This document shows, in pieces, positions 52,293 through 60,317 of a stretch of DNA of 64,000 nt (its first letter is position 1; each line of letters opens with the position of its first letter). Below the pieces are notes generated by a model, which saw nothing but the letters and a program-made list of their open reading frames with translations, made no database searches and had not been told where the DNA came from. The stretch covers positions 62,001 through 126,000 of the forward strand of contig JARFXR010000001.1 in NCBI GenBank assembly GCA_029194535.1, in the 5' to 3' direction. The position numbers and the translations under genes were made by a program. Source of the stretch: Nitrospira sp. (GTDB lineage: Bacteria > Nitrospirota > Nitrospiria > Nitrospirales > Nitrospiraceae).

Positions 52293-52970
52293 TCAACCGT
52301 GAAGACGACGCCCTTTCATCCGATCACGATGCGACGCATCCGCCGAATTGAGGTACTTCACGACCTCGTCGTCCGACACCTGGGCAAACTCGATATAGTG
52401 TTCTCCGACGGACCAGAAAGGCTCCGGCATCGCGAGCACCACCAGGTCATCCACCAGCGGCTTGGCTTTCTCGATGGTTTCCATGGGACCCACCGGGATG
52501 GCAGCGACCAACAGGCGCGGCGATTCATTGCGGATGGCCGCCACCGAGGCGAAAAACGTCGCGCCGGTGGCGACGCCGTCGTCAACCAGAATCACGCATC
52601 GATCCTTCAGCAACGCTGAATGCCGGCCACGCCGGTAGAGCCCCTGCCGCCTGCGGATCTCTTCGCGCTGAATTTGCACGAGGCCTTCGACCTCCTGATA
52701 GGACAAACGGAACTCGCCCACGGCATCGGGATTCAAATAGACATTTCCCGTTTCGCTGATGGCGCCTAGGGCGTACTCGGGATTCTCGGGCAGTCCGATC
52801 TTGCGCGTCACGAACACGTCGAGAGGAAGATGGAGTTCCAGGCTCAGTTGATAGCCGACCGGCACGCCGCCGCGGGGCAGCGCGAGGACCAGGCCGTCCG
52901 GCTCATCGCGATACTGCTGCAGCTTTCCCGCTAACCGTCGACCCGCTTCTTCACGATTTCGGAAAATCAC
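52293..52970 (-). CDS. Phosphoribosyltransferase-family protein
   Basis: A 225-residue protein with the PRPP-binding loop VILVDDGVATGATFFASV and the family start FRNREEAGRRLAGKL, LVLALPRGGVPVGYQLS. I choose GTG 52970, where the conserved domain begins; GTG 53042 adds 24 residues but overlaps a small membrane-protein gene. Substrate unknown. Such genes accompany Hsp20, universal stress protein and ackA in stress clusters. A broken paralogue lies at 56356-56877. Confidence 0.85.
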   Translation of the reverse strand: MIFRNREEAGRRLAGKLQQYRDEPDGLVLALPRGGVPVGYQLSLELHLPLDVFVTRKIGLPENPEYALGAISETGNVYLNPDAVGEFRLSYQEVEGLVQIQREEIRRRQGLYRRGRHSALLKDRCVILVDDGVATGATFFASVAAIRNESPRLLVAAIPVGPMETIEKAKPLVDDLVVLAMPEPFWSVGEHYIEFAQVSDDEVVKYLNSADASHRDRMKGRRLHG

Positions 52971-53013
52971 AAGCCACTCGGCTTTCCCGACACGGCGTCG
53001 ATCAGACGGACGC

Positions 53014-53169
53014 TCACATCTTTCCGCTGAGGACTCCGACACCGATCACGAACATCGCCGACAATACGACAATGGCGACCAGCCACCACAGACGCCGATG
53101 CGTTGTGCCGGACGTATCATGCCAGTGAATCTCCCATGGAACGTCGAGATAATGCGGATGGCGAAACAT
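53014..53169 (-). CDS. 51-residue single-span membrane protein
   Basis: The reverse strand from ATG 53169 encodes MFRHPHYLDVPWEIHWHD, a Thr/Arg-rich turn, one transmembrane helix (LWWLVAIVVLSAMFVIGVGV) and a TGA at 53014. A GAGGGAGG ribosome-binding site precedes it. The His/Trp-rich cytoplasmic or periplasmic head is unusual. It lies 38 bp after hsp20 and just before the phosphoribosyltransferase gene, so the three probably share a transcript. Confidence 0.65.
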   Translation of the reverse strand: MFRHPHYLDVPWEIHWHDTSGTTHRRLWWLVAIVVLSAMFVIGVGVLSGKM

Positions 53170-53207
53170 GCTGCCCTCCCTCGTCTTGATCCCGGCCTCT
53201 CGGAGCC

Positions 53208-53681
53208 TCAGACAATCTTGACCTCCACAGCTCTTGACTTGGCTTTTTCGGACTTGGGCAAATGCACCTTGAGGAGGCCGTCCTTGTATTCGGCGGCAAT
53301 CTTGGATCCATCGGCATCCTCGGGCAGGGTGAAGCTTCGCACGAAGCTTCCGTACGACCGCTCGACCCGGTGATACTTCTTTCCCTTCTCTTCTTTCTCA
53401 TGCTCTCGCTCGCCGGAAATGGACAGCACGTCGTCGTGAATTTTGATCCTGATGTCTTCTTTTTTCATTTCGGGGATTTCAGCCTTGACGACGTACTCGT
53501 TTTCATCCTCTGTGATGTCCACCATCGGCGACCATTCGGCCACCGTAATCGCTTCCTCCTTTTCGACATTGGGCATTCCGATGGCGCGTCCGACCACGCC
53601 AGAAAGACGCTTTTCCATTTCCTCAAGACCTCTCAGCGGACTCCACCGTGCGATCGGTTCCCATCTCGTTAGACCCGCCAT
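53208..53681 (-). CDS. Small heat-shock protein Hsp20
   Basis: A 157-residue chaperone from ATG 53681, behind an AGGAGG site. The alpha-crystallin domain spans about residues 50-145 (PMVDITEDENEYVVKAEIPEMKKEDIRIKIHDDVLSISGE, then the conserved FVRSFTLPEDAD and ending KSRAVEVKI). It holds unfolding proteins in oligomers without ATP. A sigma54-type promoter lies about 180 bp upstream. Confidence 0.93.
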   Translation of the reverse strand: MAGLTRWEPIARWSPLRGLEEMEKRLSGVVGRAIGMPNVEKEEAITVAEWSPMVDITEDENEYVVKAEIPEMKKEDIRIKIHDDVLSISGEREHEKEEKGKKYHRVERSYGSFVRSFTLPEDADGSKIAAEYKDGLLKVHLPKSEKAKSRAVEVKIV

Positions 53682-53854
53682 GGCATATCCTCCTTTCTTC
53701 GTTCTTCGAGCCCTACTGCACCTGTGCACCTGATCTGCTCCCCATCACAGCCGAGTGACTGCTCCATAATCTCCGACAGACACTGACGGATATCCCCGTG
53801 GGTTTCCATGCGGGGTTCCCCTAGACAAACGTGCGGGGCTGTATAGCTGCGGGT

Positions 53855-53868
53855 GCATCTGTAGTGCC
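53855..53868 (-). promoter_or_regulatory. Sigma54-type promoter upstream of hsp20
   Basis: On the reverse strand TGGCACTACAGATGCACC has GG at 53868-53867, ten bases, then GC at 53856-53855; TGGCAC is complete and TGCA fits the -12 box. The start would be near 53843, with a 160-nt leader. The 678-bp stretch 53682-54359 otherwise holds only short ORFs without recognisable content. Confidence 0.5.
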
Positions 53869-54359
53869 ACACGCAAGTTCTGCCCTGCAAGATGGGCAAC
53901 CCTCGAAGATTCAATCAGTTTGAGAGGTTGCTTGCAGACCACTGGCCGGGAAACTGTAGCATTACAGGAGAGATGGGCTCAGCCTACTGTGGAGTCTCTC
54001 ACCAGAATAAGGGTTGAACACCTTCTGTCCGATCGACCAGGCATCGCTGATGAAAGCGATGCGGAGGCGTTCCAGAGCGGAGGGGGGCCGAACCAGGTGG
54101 CGCAGGAAGGACGGCGTGGAAGTTCGAATCTGTTGCAGAACTCCTCATGCCTGAAAAAGCAAAAGTGGCAACATGCGACAACCGACGGCCTTGAACGCAC
54201 TACCCTCCGTTCAAGCCCTGCGTTGTGCGTACGCGTCGGCAGCAACCCAGCGTCACAAGTACATCCAAGATCTGCAGTCGTGGATCGTTGATTGGAGAGC
54301 GCTCCTTCTTGCTCCCGCGCTCCTCAGCCGATCTTGTAAGTCCATGCGGTGAGTATTGA

Positions 54360-54563
54360 CTACTGATCGAGCACGAATGTGACCTTTAAGTCCACCCGAA
54401 ACAATGAAACCTTATTGTTTTCGACGACGACGTGCTGTTCCTTTACCCATGCGCCTTTGATGTTATGGATCGTGTTCGACGCTCGAGCAATACCGCTCTG
54501 AATGGCGTCCTCAAAACTCTTCGACGATTCGCAACTGATCTCTATAATCTTGGCAATGGACAT
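54360..54563 (-). CDS. Dodecin flavin-binding protein
   Basis: A 67-residue protein from ATG 54563, behind GAAAGGAGT; the longer frame upstream to 54845 has no meaning. Dodecin features: MSIAKIIEISCESSKSFEDAI, ASNTIHNIKGAWVKEQHV (including the aromatic flavin-stacking position) and RVDLKVTFVLD. Dodecins form hollow dodecamers that store or quench free flavins or coenzyme A. It has its own sigma54-type promoter. Confidence 0.93.
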   Translation of the reverse strand: MSIAKIIEISCESSKSFEDAIQSGIARASNTIHNIKGAWVKEQHVVVENNKVSLFRVDLKVTFVLDQ

Positions 54564-54630
54564 GGTATTGACTCCTTTCAGCCGGAGTGTCGTGAACGCC
54601 TCCTGCTCTTCGACACCGTATAGGCAGGCA

Positions 54631-54644
54631 GCAAGGTACGTGCC
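54631..54644 (-). promoter_or_regulatory. Sigma54 promoter of the dodecin gene
   Basis: On the reverse strand CGGCACGTACCTTGCTG gives GG at 54644-54643, ten bases, then GC at 54632-54631, and matches TGGCACG-N4-TTGCT at every consensus base but the first. A start near 54619 leaves a 56-nt leader. It is one of the best matches in the window. Confidence 0.65.
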
Positions 54645-54869
54645 GAACTGTTCACAGAAGACCTTCTGCCGCGCCAATCGCTCACCCCGCCGGGGAGGAG
54701 TCGCTCTGAACGGAGGCGTCCGCCGGCGTTGAGGTACGGTGCAAGGCGATCCTCTCGTTGACAGGATTGTTGGCAAGTCCCGCCGTCTTATTGTTGGAAC
54801 GGACCCGAACGAATATACGTCGGGGGCAGCGCCCAGATGCTTCATTCAAGGCAATATTGACAGGAGTGT

Positions 54870-54883
54870 GGCATTGGGAGTGC
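54870..54883 (+). promoter_or_regulatory. Possible sigma54 promoter of trxC
   Basis: TGTGGCATTGGGAGTGCATT has GG (54870-54871), ten bases and GC (54882-54883), with TGGCAt and aTGCA-like boxes. ATG 54921 is 38 bases on. A TTGACA hexamer at 54858-54863 offers a sigma70 alternative, but its -10 box would be poor. Confidence 0.4.
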
Positions 54884-54920
54884 ATTGGAAGTGTCTCGAG
54901 AGACACGCGTGTGCCGCTCG

Positions 54921-55355
54921 ATGAACGAAACGATTCACATCCCCTGTCCCCATTGTCGAAGTGTCAACCGTGTCCCGACCACACGGCTGGCCCACCGGCC
55001 CAACTGCGGCTCGTGTCATGCGCCGCTATTTACCGGCCATCCGATCAGGCTGACGGCAGAGGACTTCGATCTCCATGCGTCGCGCTCCGACGTTCCGCTG
55101 GTCGTGGACTTCTGGGCACCCTGGTGCGGTCCATGCCTCACGATGGCGCCCGCTTTCGAACGGGCGGCCACGACATTGGAGCCTCAGATTCGGCTGGCCA
55201 AGGTCAACACGGAGGAGGAACGAGATCTTGCGACCAGGTTCCGCGTCGTCAGCATTCCGACGCTGATGGCATTCCGCGGAGGCCGAGAACTGGCACGGCA
55301 ACCAGGCGCCTTGGGAGCGCAGGACATCGTGCGCTGGGTGCGGGCAAATGTGTAA
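54921..55355 (+). CDS. trxC: Thioredoxin-2 with N-terminal zinc finger
   Basis: A 144-residue cytoplasmic reductase from ATG 54921. Two CxxC pairs at the N-terminus (CPHC, CGSC) form the zinc-binding module of Trx2-type proteins; the thioredoxin domain has the WAPWCGPC active site and the cis-proline loop VVSIPTL. Trx2 is linked to oxidative stress because the zinc finger senses oxidation. The neighbouring dodecin gene is divergent. Confidence 0.93.
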   Translation: MNETIHIPCPHCRSVNRVPTTRLAHRPNCGSCHAPLFTGHPIRLTAEDFDLHASRSDVPLVVDFWAPWCGPCLTMAPAFERAATTLEPQIRLAKVNTEEERDLATRFRVVSIPTLMAFRGGRELARQPGALGAQDIVRWVRANV

Positions 55356-55465
55356 GACCGAGGGGGCTCGACGCAACGACCGTTACAGGAACAGCGCAAC
55401 ATCTGCGACGAGGCAGCTCTTACAAACAGAACGGCTGCCATGCTCTCGCCTGACGGAGGGATCTC

Positions 55466-55920
55466 ATGACGCGGAAGGAAGCGGGAAACACCGTGATCGA
55501 TCGATTGGCGCACCGCTTGCACCGGGCCAATATGTGGATTCGACTGCTCCTGTTGGGCGCAACGGTCCTCTGCCTCGTTCCGGTTCAAGCCGCTTCCGGA
55601 GAGTCCACAGGCAAACAGCGGGATCATGTGGAGGCTGGAAGGGCGGTGTTCAACGGAAAGGGAGCTTGCTCCTACTGCCACGGAAAGGACGGACGGCGAG
55701 ACAAGCTCCCGCGCATCGAGCCGATACCGCCGCTCTTATCGAGCGGCTCAATCCGGCGCCGGCTGAGCTGCGCAATCCCAAAGCGCTCCGGCTGAGGACG
55801 GACCGAGAGCGAGCCAAGGCCATCAGAAAAGCCCACCCTGGAACAGGTATGTTCCCGGACACGACGATAACCGATCAGGAACTTGCCGATACGTTGGCCT
55901 TCCTGGCGCTGCTCCGGTAG
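55466..55920 (+). pseudogene. Cytochrome c with a frameshift
   Basis: From ATG 55466 the first frame gives a signal anchor and the haem motif CSYCHGKDGRRDKLPRI. Just after 55720 the homologous protein continues in the -1 frame as ADTAALIERLNPAPAELRNPKALRL, with axial-Met candidate in HPGTGMFPDT, and ends at 55920 (ADTLAFLALLR). One missing base between 55720 and 55735 explains it. The intact first frame ends early at 55795. It may be a pseudogene or a sequencing error. Confidence 0.7.
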
Positions 55921-55985
55921 GAAAGCGCCGCAACATCCCGGTGATCGGCTTGAGTCGGAACATGCAGGAGAGGACGATCGCGAGC

Positions 55986-56372
55986 ATGTCGATTCATCGC
56001 ATCCGGAGAGCCTTCATCCTATCGCTGAGCTTCATGGCGACGGCCATCGTCCTGCACGGCAACGTCTCGCCGGCGAACGACGGCAGCCATCAAGATGGCG
56101 ACAGGCACCCTTTGGCCGGGACCGTCTCAGACTCTTCCGCCGGAGACGCCCCTCGGGGAAAGGAGCTGTACGATGCCAGTTGCGTCGTATGCCACGGCCC
56201 GAGAGCGGAGGGGAACATTGGTCCTCGTTTGGCGGGCAATCCCCTGCTGTCGAACGAGCAGGTCTTCCGAAAGATCGTGCACGAGGGACGGCATATGATG
56301 CCGCCGTTGAAGGGTTCGATCACTGATCGGCAACTGGCCGATATTCTGGCCTGGCTCAGGACGCTTCCATAG
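55986..56372 (+). CDS. Monohaem cytochrome c
   Basis: A 128-residue exported cytochrome from ATG 55986 (ATG 55962 is an alternative). After a signal peptide (ILSLSFMATAIVLHG) come GKELYDASCVVCHGPRAEGNIGPRLAGNPLL with the haem motif and MMPPLKGSITDRQLADILAWL with the axial Met. Its 3' end overlaps the convergent phosphoribosyltransferase pseudogene by 17 bp. Confidence 0.87.
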   Translation: MSIHRIRRAFILSLSFMATAIVLHGNVSPANDGSHQDGDRHPLAGTVSDSSAGDAPRGKELYDASCVVCHGPRAEGNIGPRLAGNPLLSNEQVFRKIVHEGRHMMPPLKGSITDRQLADILAWLRTLP

Positions 56373-56877
56373 CCGCCGTCGCCGACGTCTCCACCGGACC
56401 GAGCGGTAGCGCAGCAACGAGTCGCCTTGGTGCCTGGGCGCGAAGCGCCTCCACGGCCGACAGAAACGTCGCCCCTGCGGCGATCCCGTCGTCCACGAGC
56501 ACGACCGGCCGCCCGTTGAGATCCATGAGACGACGGCCCTCCCGGTACAGCCGTTGGCGTCGGAGGAGTTCGGCTTTCTTTTCCACCGCCAGAGCCTCGA
56601 CCGCTTCCGGCAGCGATCCACCATCACCGGCATTCAGAGGGTTCACATAGAGATTGCCCACCTCGGTGATCGCGCCCAGCGCAGATTCGGGATTCACCGG
56701 CGAACCGTGTTTCCAGGCGATGAAGACATCGAGCGGAAAGTGAAGCACAAGGCTCAGCCGCTACCCCACCACCACGCCGTCGCGGGGCAGCGCCAAGACC
56801 AAGCCATCAGGGCTGTCTCGATAGGCGAGAAGCCGCTGGGCAAGACGGCATCCGGCCTCGTCACGGTCGCGAAACAT
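56356..56877 (-). pseudogene. Phosphoribosyltransferase with an in-frame stop and lost C-terminus
   Basis: From ATG 56877 the frame encodes [21 protein letters not shown] and [13 protein letters not shown], then TAG at 56763-56761 where the intact paralogue at 52293-52970 has Tyr (VPVGYQLS). The same frame goes on with LHFPLDVFIAWKHGSPVNPE and an intact PRPP loop VVLVDDGIAAGATFLSAV, but stops about 40 residues before the paralogue does. Both the nonsense codon and the truncation argue that it is dead. Confidence 0.8.
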
Positions 56878-57100
56878 CCTCACCATCATCTGCCGAGGAG
56901 AGTCCCTTCGTACTCATCCACGGCATGGGTGCCTCCCTGCGTCCCCGCTTCGCGGAAACGGTACAGACCGTTGCTTGTGTTTCGCCGGAACGAACCTTGA
57001 GGGCGGCGACACCGAGCCAGGGGCGCCGATCGGCTTGCTTGTGTGATTCGTCCGAGCCGAAGTGAAGACGGACGGCTCGGAGTCGGCGTGACGAAGCGAC

Positions 57101-57694
57101 TCAGAAGCGTGGAGGAGGGGACGTCCCGGGAACAGGGGCTCGGACGGCTGCCTGGCTCCCGTCCTCGAAACGGGCCGACGCGCTACTTCCGAGTACCCGA
57201 GCTTTCTCACGCGGGCGGCAATAGTGGAACATCGCATACACGATGGTCCTAAACAGCATGTCCACCGCATCCTGCTTTCGGACGAAGGCTGCGGCGCCGG
57301 CGGCGATCATCGAGTTGTAGATGTGGGGAGTATAGTCCGCCGACAGGCCCAGAATCACCACATGCGGCATCGATTGCTTGAGGCGACGCGTGGTTTCCAC
57401 CCCGTTCGGAGAGGCCAGGTTGACATCCATCAGCACCAGATCGACCTTGTGAAGGACCGCCTGGTTGATGGCGCTCTCCCCGTCGGAGGCGTCCGCGACG
57501 ACTTCGATGAGATCCCCGCACGGTTCCAGGATGATCCGCATCATCTCGCGAATCGCCGCATGACCGTCCACGATCAACACCCGCCAGCGGAGCGCGGGCT
57601 GTGGTCTTACGACACTTGCAGCCGTGGACTCCCGCTCCCGCAGCCGATCCGCCAAAAACGACAACGCTTGATCATCCCGCGGCGACGCGTACAT
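57101..57694 (-). CDS. Receiver-domain protein without DNA-binding domain
   Basis: A 197-residue protein. A receiver spans about residues 37-155 (VLIVDGHAAIRE, VLMDVNLASPNG with the phospho-Asp, AFVRKQDAV with the Lys). The first acidic pair reads DG instead of DD, so one Mg-binding side chain is missing. The C-terminal 40 residues are low complexity, with no helix-turn-helix. It looks like a NarL-type regulator that has lost its output domain. A palindrome-like CACCCTAGGGGTAG lies about 90 bp upstream. Confidence 0.75.
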   Translation of the reverse strand: MYASPRDDQALSFLADRLRERESTAASVVRPQPALRWRVLIVDGHAAIREMMRIILEPCGDLIEVVADASDGESAINQAVLHKVDLVLMDVNLASPNGVETTRRLKQSMPHVVILGLSADYTPHIYNSMIAAGAAAFVRKQDAVDMLFRTIVYAMFHYCRPREKARVLGSSASARFEDGSQAAVRAPVPGTSPPPRF

Positions 57695-58076
57695 GGTATT
57701 TCCCTCCTGATCACGCAGACCATGCCCTAGCCCGGCTCTCTACGCATAGCGCGTCGAATAGGACGGAGTAACTAGGAAACACCCTAGGGGTAGCCACGGG
57801 GGCATCCGCAATCGGCAGGCTGGGCGGGCTCGTCACCATCCAGACCGCGCAGACCACGCTGTTTCGTGCCGGGCGGCGACACCATCCGTGGCCTCACTGT
57901 CCGAACAGACCGGCGTATATGGGGCCATTAGGGACAGGGCCCTCTGAATAGGTTGAGCGTTCACGCCGGACCGTGAGCGGTTCGCCTTGAGAAGAGCCTA
58001 GCAGTGTGTTGACATACTGCGTGATGACCTCGGAAATGGAGTCGTGTCTGGGGTCACGGACGCCATCCGCATGCCC

Positions 58077-58270
58077 TGCAGGCTGTTCAGAAAGGCCGTC
58101 CTTCCCCACCCACCCACCCCGACGCGCCAAGACGCGTCGGTTTCCCTGAAGGCCGCGACGAGGTTCACGCCGCGCGGAATAAGGCGCGGCACGTTTGTGA
58201 ACGCCCGCGAGATGGTGAGGCGGCAGTGTCCCGCGGGAACGCCGCTGACGGACTTTGTCAACAGCCTGCA
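58077..58270. mobile_element. 194-bp MITE-like element with 24-bp imperfect terminal repeats
   Basis: TGCAGGCTGTTCAGAAAGG at the left end (from 58077) is the inverse of the right end, CTTTGTCAACAGCCTGCA (to 58270), with three mismatches in 24 bp. The ends carry GGCCGTC/GACGGAC. No credible ORF is inside. It occupies part of the 818-bp gap 57695-58512; the remainder shows nothing I can name. The layout resembles repeats I associate with Nitrospira genomes. Confidence 0.6.
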
Positions 58271-58512
58271 CGTAAGTGTTACTACCCGCACGAACGATCG
58301 ACACGTCTGTTGGCAGGTGTCTTGGCGTCAGATAGCGAATGTGACGAGGAACAACGCGTGCCGCGATGGACTGGTGTCAATCACCCACGCCCAAATTGAT
58401 GCACTTGCCTCATTGTGCAGGAGTCTATGCATGATTAATCTAAAAGCGCAGATGCGAATCACGCCCGGGTTCGTGAGAGACCGGGATGCAAGGAAGGAGG
58501 AAGGAAACGACG

Positions 58513-59016
58513 ATGTGGCTCAAAGAGAGGGGGTGCGCCATGAGATGGATGAGGCGTGTTCCGCTGTCCGCCATGTGCCGCTCTATGGCCTTGGTGCTCG
58601 GTTTGCTGGGAGGCGGGGAGTCGGTTGCGAGCGACGCGGCCACAGCAAGACAGGAACCGACGGAACTGACGATCCAGGTCACCATCAAGAAAATGGAATT
58701 CCATGTCTCCGGCTATGGGCGAGAAGGGAATCCGACCGCCATCGTGGTCCGCAACGAGGATGGGGTGACCCACGGGTTCTACTCCCCCTTGTTCAAGGAC
58801 ACTTCGGTTCGTCTTGAAGGCGATGGGTACCAGGTGACGGGGAAAGATGGCCCGGTGTTCCGGGTAGACCCAGGGAAGACGATGACGCTCCACTTCACAA
58901 AGGGGTCAGCGAACGCTCCACTTACGATGATGAGTCCGCTCATGCGTCATGTCATCTGGTGCGACATGCACCCGGAGGTGAAAGGGGAACTGTTCGTCAT
59001 CGAGCGTCGAGGCTAG
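58513..59016 (+). CDS. Secreted cupredoxin-like protein
   Basis: A 167-residue exported protein from ATG 58513 behind AAGGAGGAAGG (ATG 58540 is possible). The mature domain has cupredoxin-like strands (LTIQVTIKKMEFHVSG, PTAIVVRNEDGVTHGF) and ligand candidates His in THGF and Cys-x2-His in WCDMHPEVKGEL. No Met follows at the usual blue-copper distance; Glu two residues after the His might take its place. A paralogue follows at 59141. Function is unknown; it may be a periplasmic electron carrier. Confidence 0.75.
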   Translation: MWLKERGCAMRWMRRVPLSAMCRSMALVLGLLGGGESVASDAATARQEPTELTIQVTIKKMEFHVSGYGREGNPTAIVVRNEDGVTHGFYSPLFKDTSVRLEGDGYQVTGKDGPVFRVDPGKTMTLHFTKGSANAPLTMMSPLMRHVIWCDMHPEVKGELFVIERRG

Positions 59017-59140
59017 TAAGCGAGCCGATGCGCCAGAAGAAAGGAGGTCAATGGCGTGACGGGGGCATGAACTGACAAGCAGTAGGTAGCGGGATTCAGA
59101 GGACACGAGGCGGTGAATGTTCGAACCAAGGAGGTCAATC

Positions 59141-59632
59141 ATGCAGATCCGAGGGCATACAATCGGCTTGCTCGCTGTTCCCATCATCGCGGCAGCATTG
59201 ATGCTGGTGGGAACAGGCACGGCCTATGCGCAAGCTAAGGGGATGGGGGCGCCACCATCGAAGGTGGAGATCACCATCAAGGACCGGACCCATGGGTATG
59301 ACACCGTGGGGTTCACCATGCCGTCGCAGGACACCACGATTGTGGTTCGGAACATGGACAGCGTGACTCACGGATTCGCCGCGAAGCTGTTCAAGGAAGT
59401 ATCGGTTCGGATGGAGGGTGACGGAGTTTTGGTGGAAGGGAGAAACATCAAGGCCTACCACGTGGATCCGGGAAAGACGATGGTGCTCCACTTCTCCACG
59501 ATGGCCTCGAAGAATGATCCGGCGACGGGGATCGCGGAAAGTGCACGATACGCCATCTGGTGTGACATTCACCCCGAGGTCAGAGGGGAGTTGTATGTCG
59601 TCGAGACCAAGGGCGAGGTCGGCGGCGGATGA
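59141..59632 (+). CDS. Secreted cupredoxin-like protein, paralogue
   Basis: A 163-residue exported protein from ATG 59141 behind AAGGAGG. The signal peptide ends near AYAQA. It repeats the pattern of the preceding gene: VEITIKDRTHGY, TTIVVRNMDSVTHGFAAKLFKEVSVRMEGDG, HVDPGKTMVLHF and WCDIHPEVRGELYVVE. The same His and Cys-x2-His positions are conserved and again there is no Met axial ligand. The pair arose by tandem duplication. Confidence 0.75.
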   Translation: MQIRGHTIGLLAVPIIAAALMLVGTGTAYAQAKGMGAPPSKVEITIKDRTHGYDTVGFTMPSQDTTIVVRNMDSVTHGFAAKLFKEVSVRMEGDGVLVEGRNIKAYHVDPGKTMVLHFSTMASKNDPATGIAESARYAIWCDIHPEVRGELYVVETKGEVGGG

Positions 59633-59695
59633 CGGGTTGATGAATCCCGAGCCGGAAGGTCTCGCAGTAGGGCGCGTAGGAGGCTAGATGATGTC

Positions 59696-59788
59696 GTGAT
59701 CGTGTGGGCGGCGGCCGCAGCCCTGTTCAGCGCTCCGGCGCTCTGGAGCCCGATCGGGGCTGCGGAGTTCGACCGGAGCGGGTCCTGA
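59696..59788 (+). other. 30-codon signal-peptide-like ORF in a 685-bp gap
   Basis: GTG 59696 follows GTAGGAGG and opens VIVWAAAAALFSAPALWSP, like a signal peptide, but stops after 30 codons. It may be the head of a deleted secreted-protein gene. The rest of 59633-60317 contains no gene that I can support. Confidence 0.2.
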
Positions 59789-60317
59789 TGTGAAGCATCA
59801 TAAACAGTGGCGCGAGAAGACCGTGTTGACGGCAACTTAGATAGTCGCTCCATCTTGAGGCAATTCGCGCCATCACTTCTTCCGGCATTGGCCTGAAACA
59901 CCCCACCACCCGCTCCCGACGAGATCGAGTCAACTACCGGTGCCATTCGGTCTCCAGCATATCAATGGGTTCCGTTGGAACTGCGAGGAACGACATAGGC
60001 ACTTTCCATGCGAGTGCTGTCGTTGTGGGAACGGGCATAGGCGTGGCGGCGACCAGACCAGCGGGTATTGAGCCAGCGCGGAGAGACCGCCCTTATGCCT
60101 GTGATCGATCCGGTGGGCTCGTGGCGCCGGACTGGACCAACGAAGGAGTTGGCCGTGTGGGTGCCAGGCGCTGTGTGATCTGCGGGGCGCGGGTGGATCC
60201 GAGGATTGTGAACAAGAGGGATGAGCAGTCTGACAAGCGAGTCCGTGTCGGCAATGCCGACGGGTGCGCGGGGTTCGGACGCAATTGTGTCACATATTCT
60301 GAACCGAGGTCAGGACC

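Noticed and set aside
54090-54160. tRNA-like TTCGAAT sequence
   Set aside because: GTTCGAATC resembles a T-loop, but the flanking bases do not pair into a T-stem and no acceptor, D or anticodon stems fit.
57894-58304. 136-codon reverse frame across the 58-kb MITE
   Set aside because: It spans the inverted-repeat element and has no recognisable content.
58333-58350. Sigma54-like TTGGCAGGTGTCTTGGC
   Set aside because: GG and GC are 11 bases apart rather than 10 and the -12 box is wrong.
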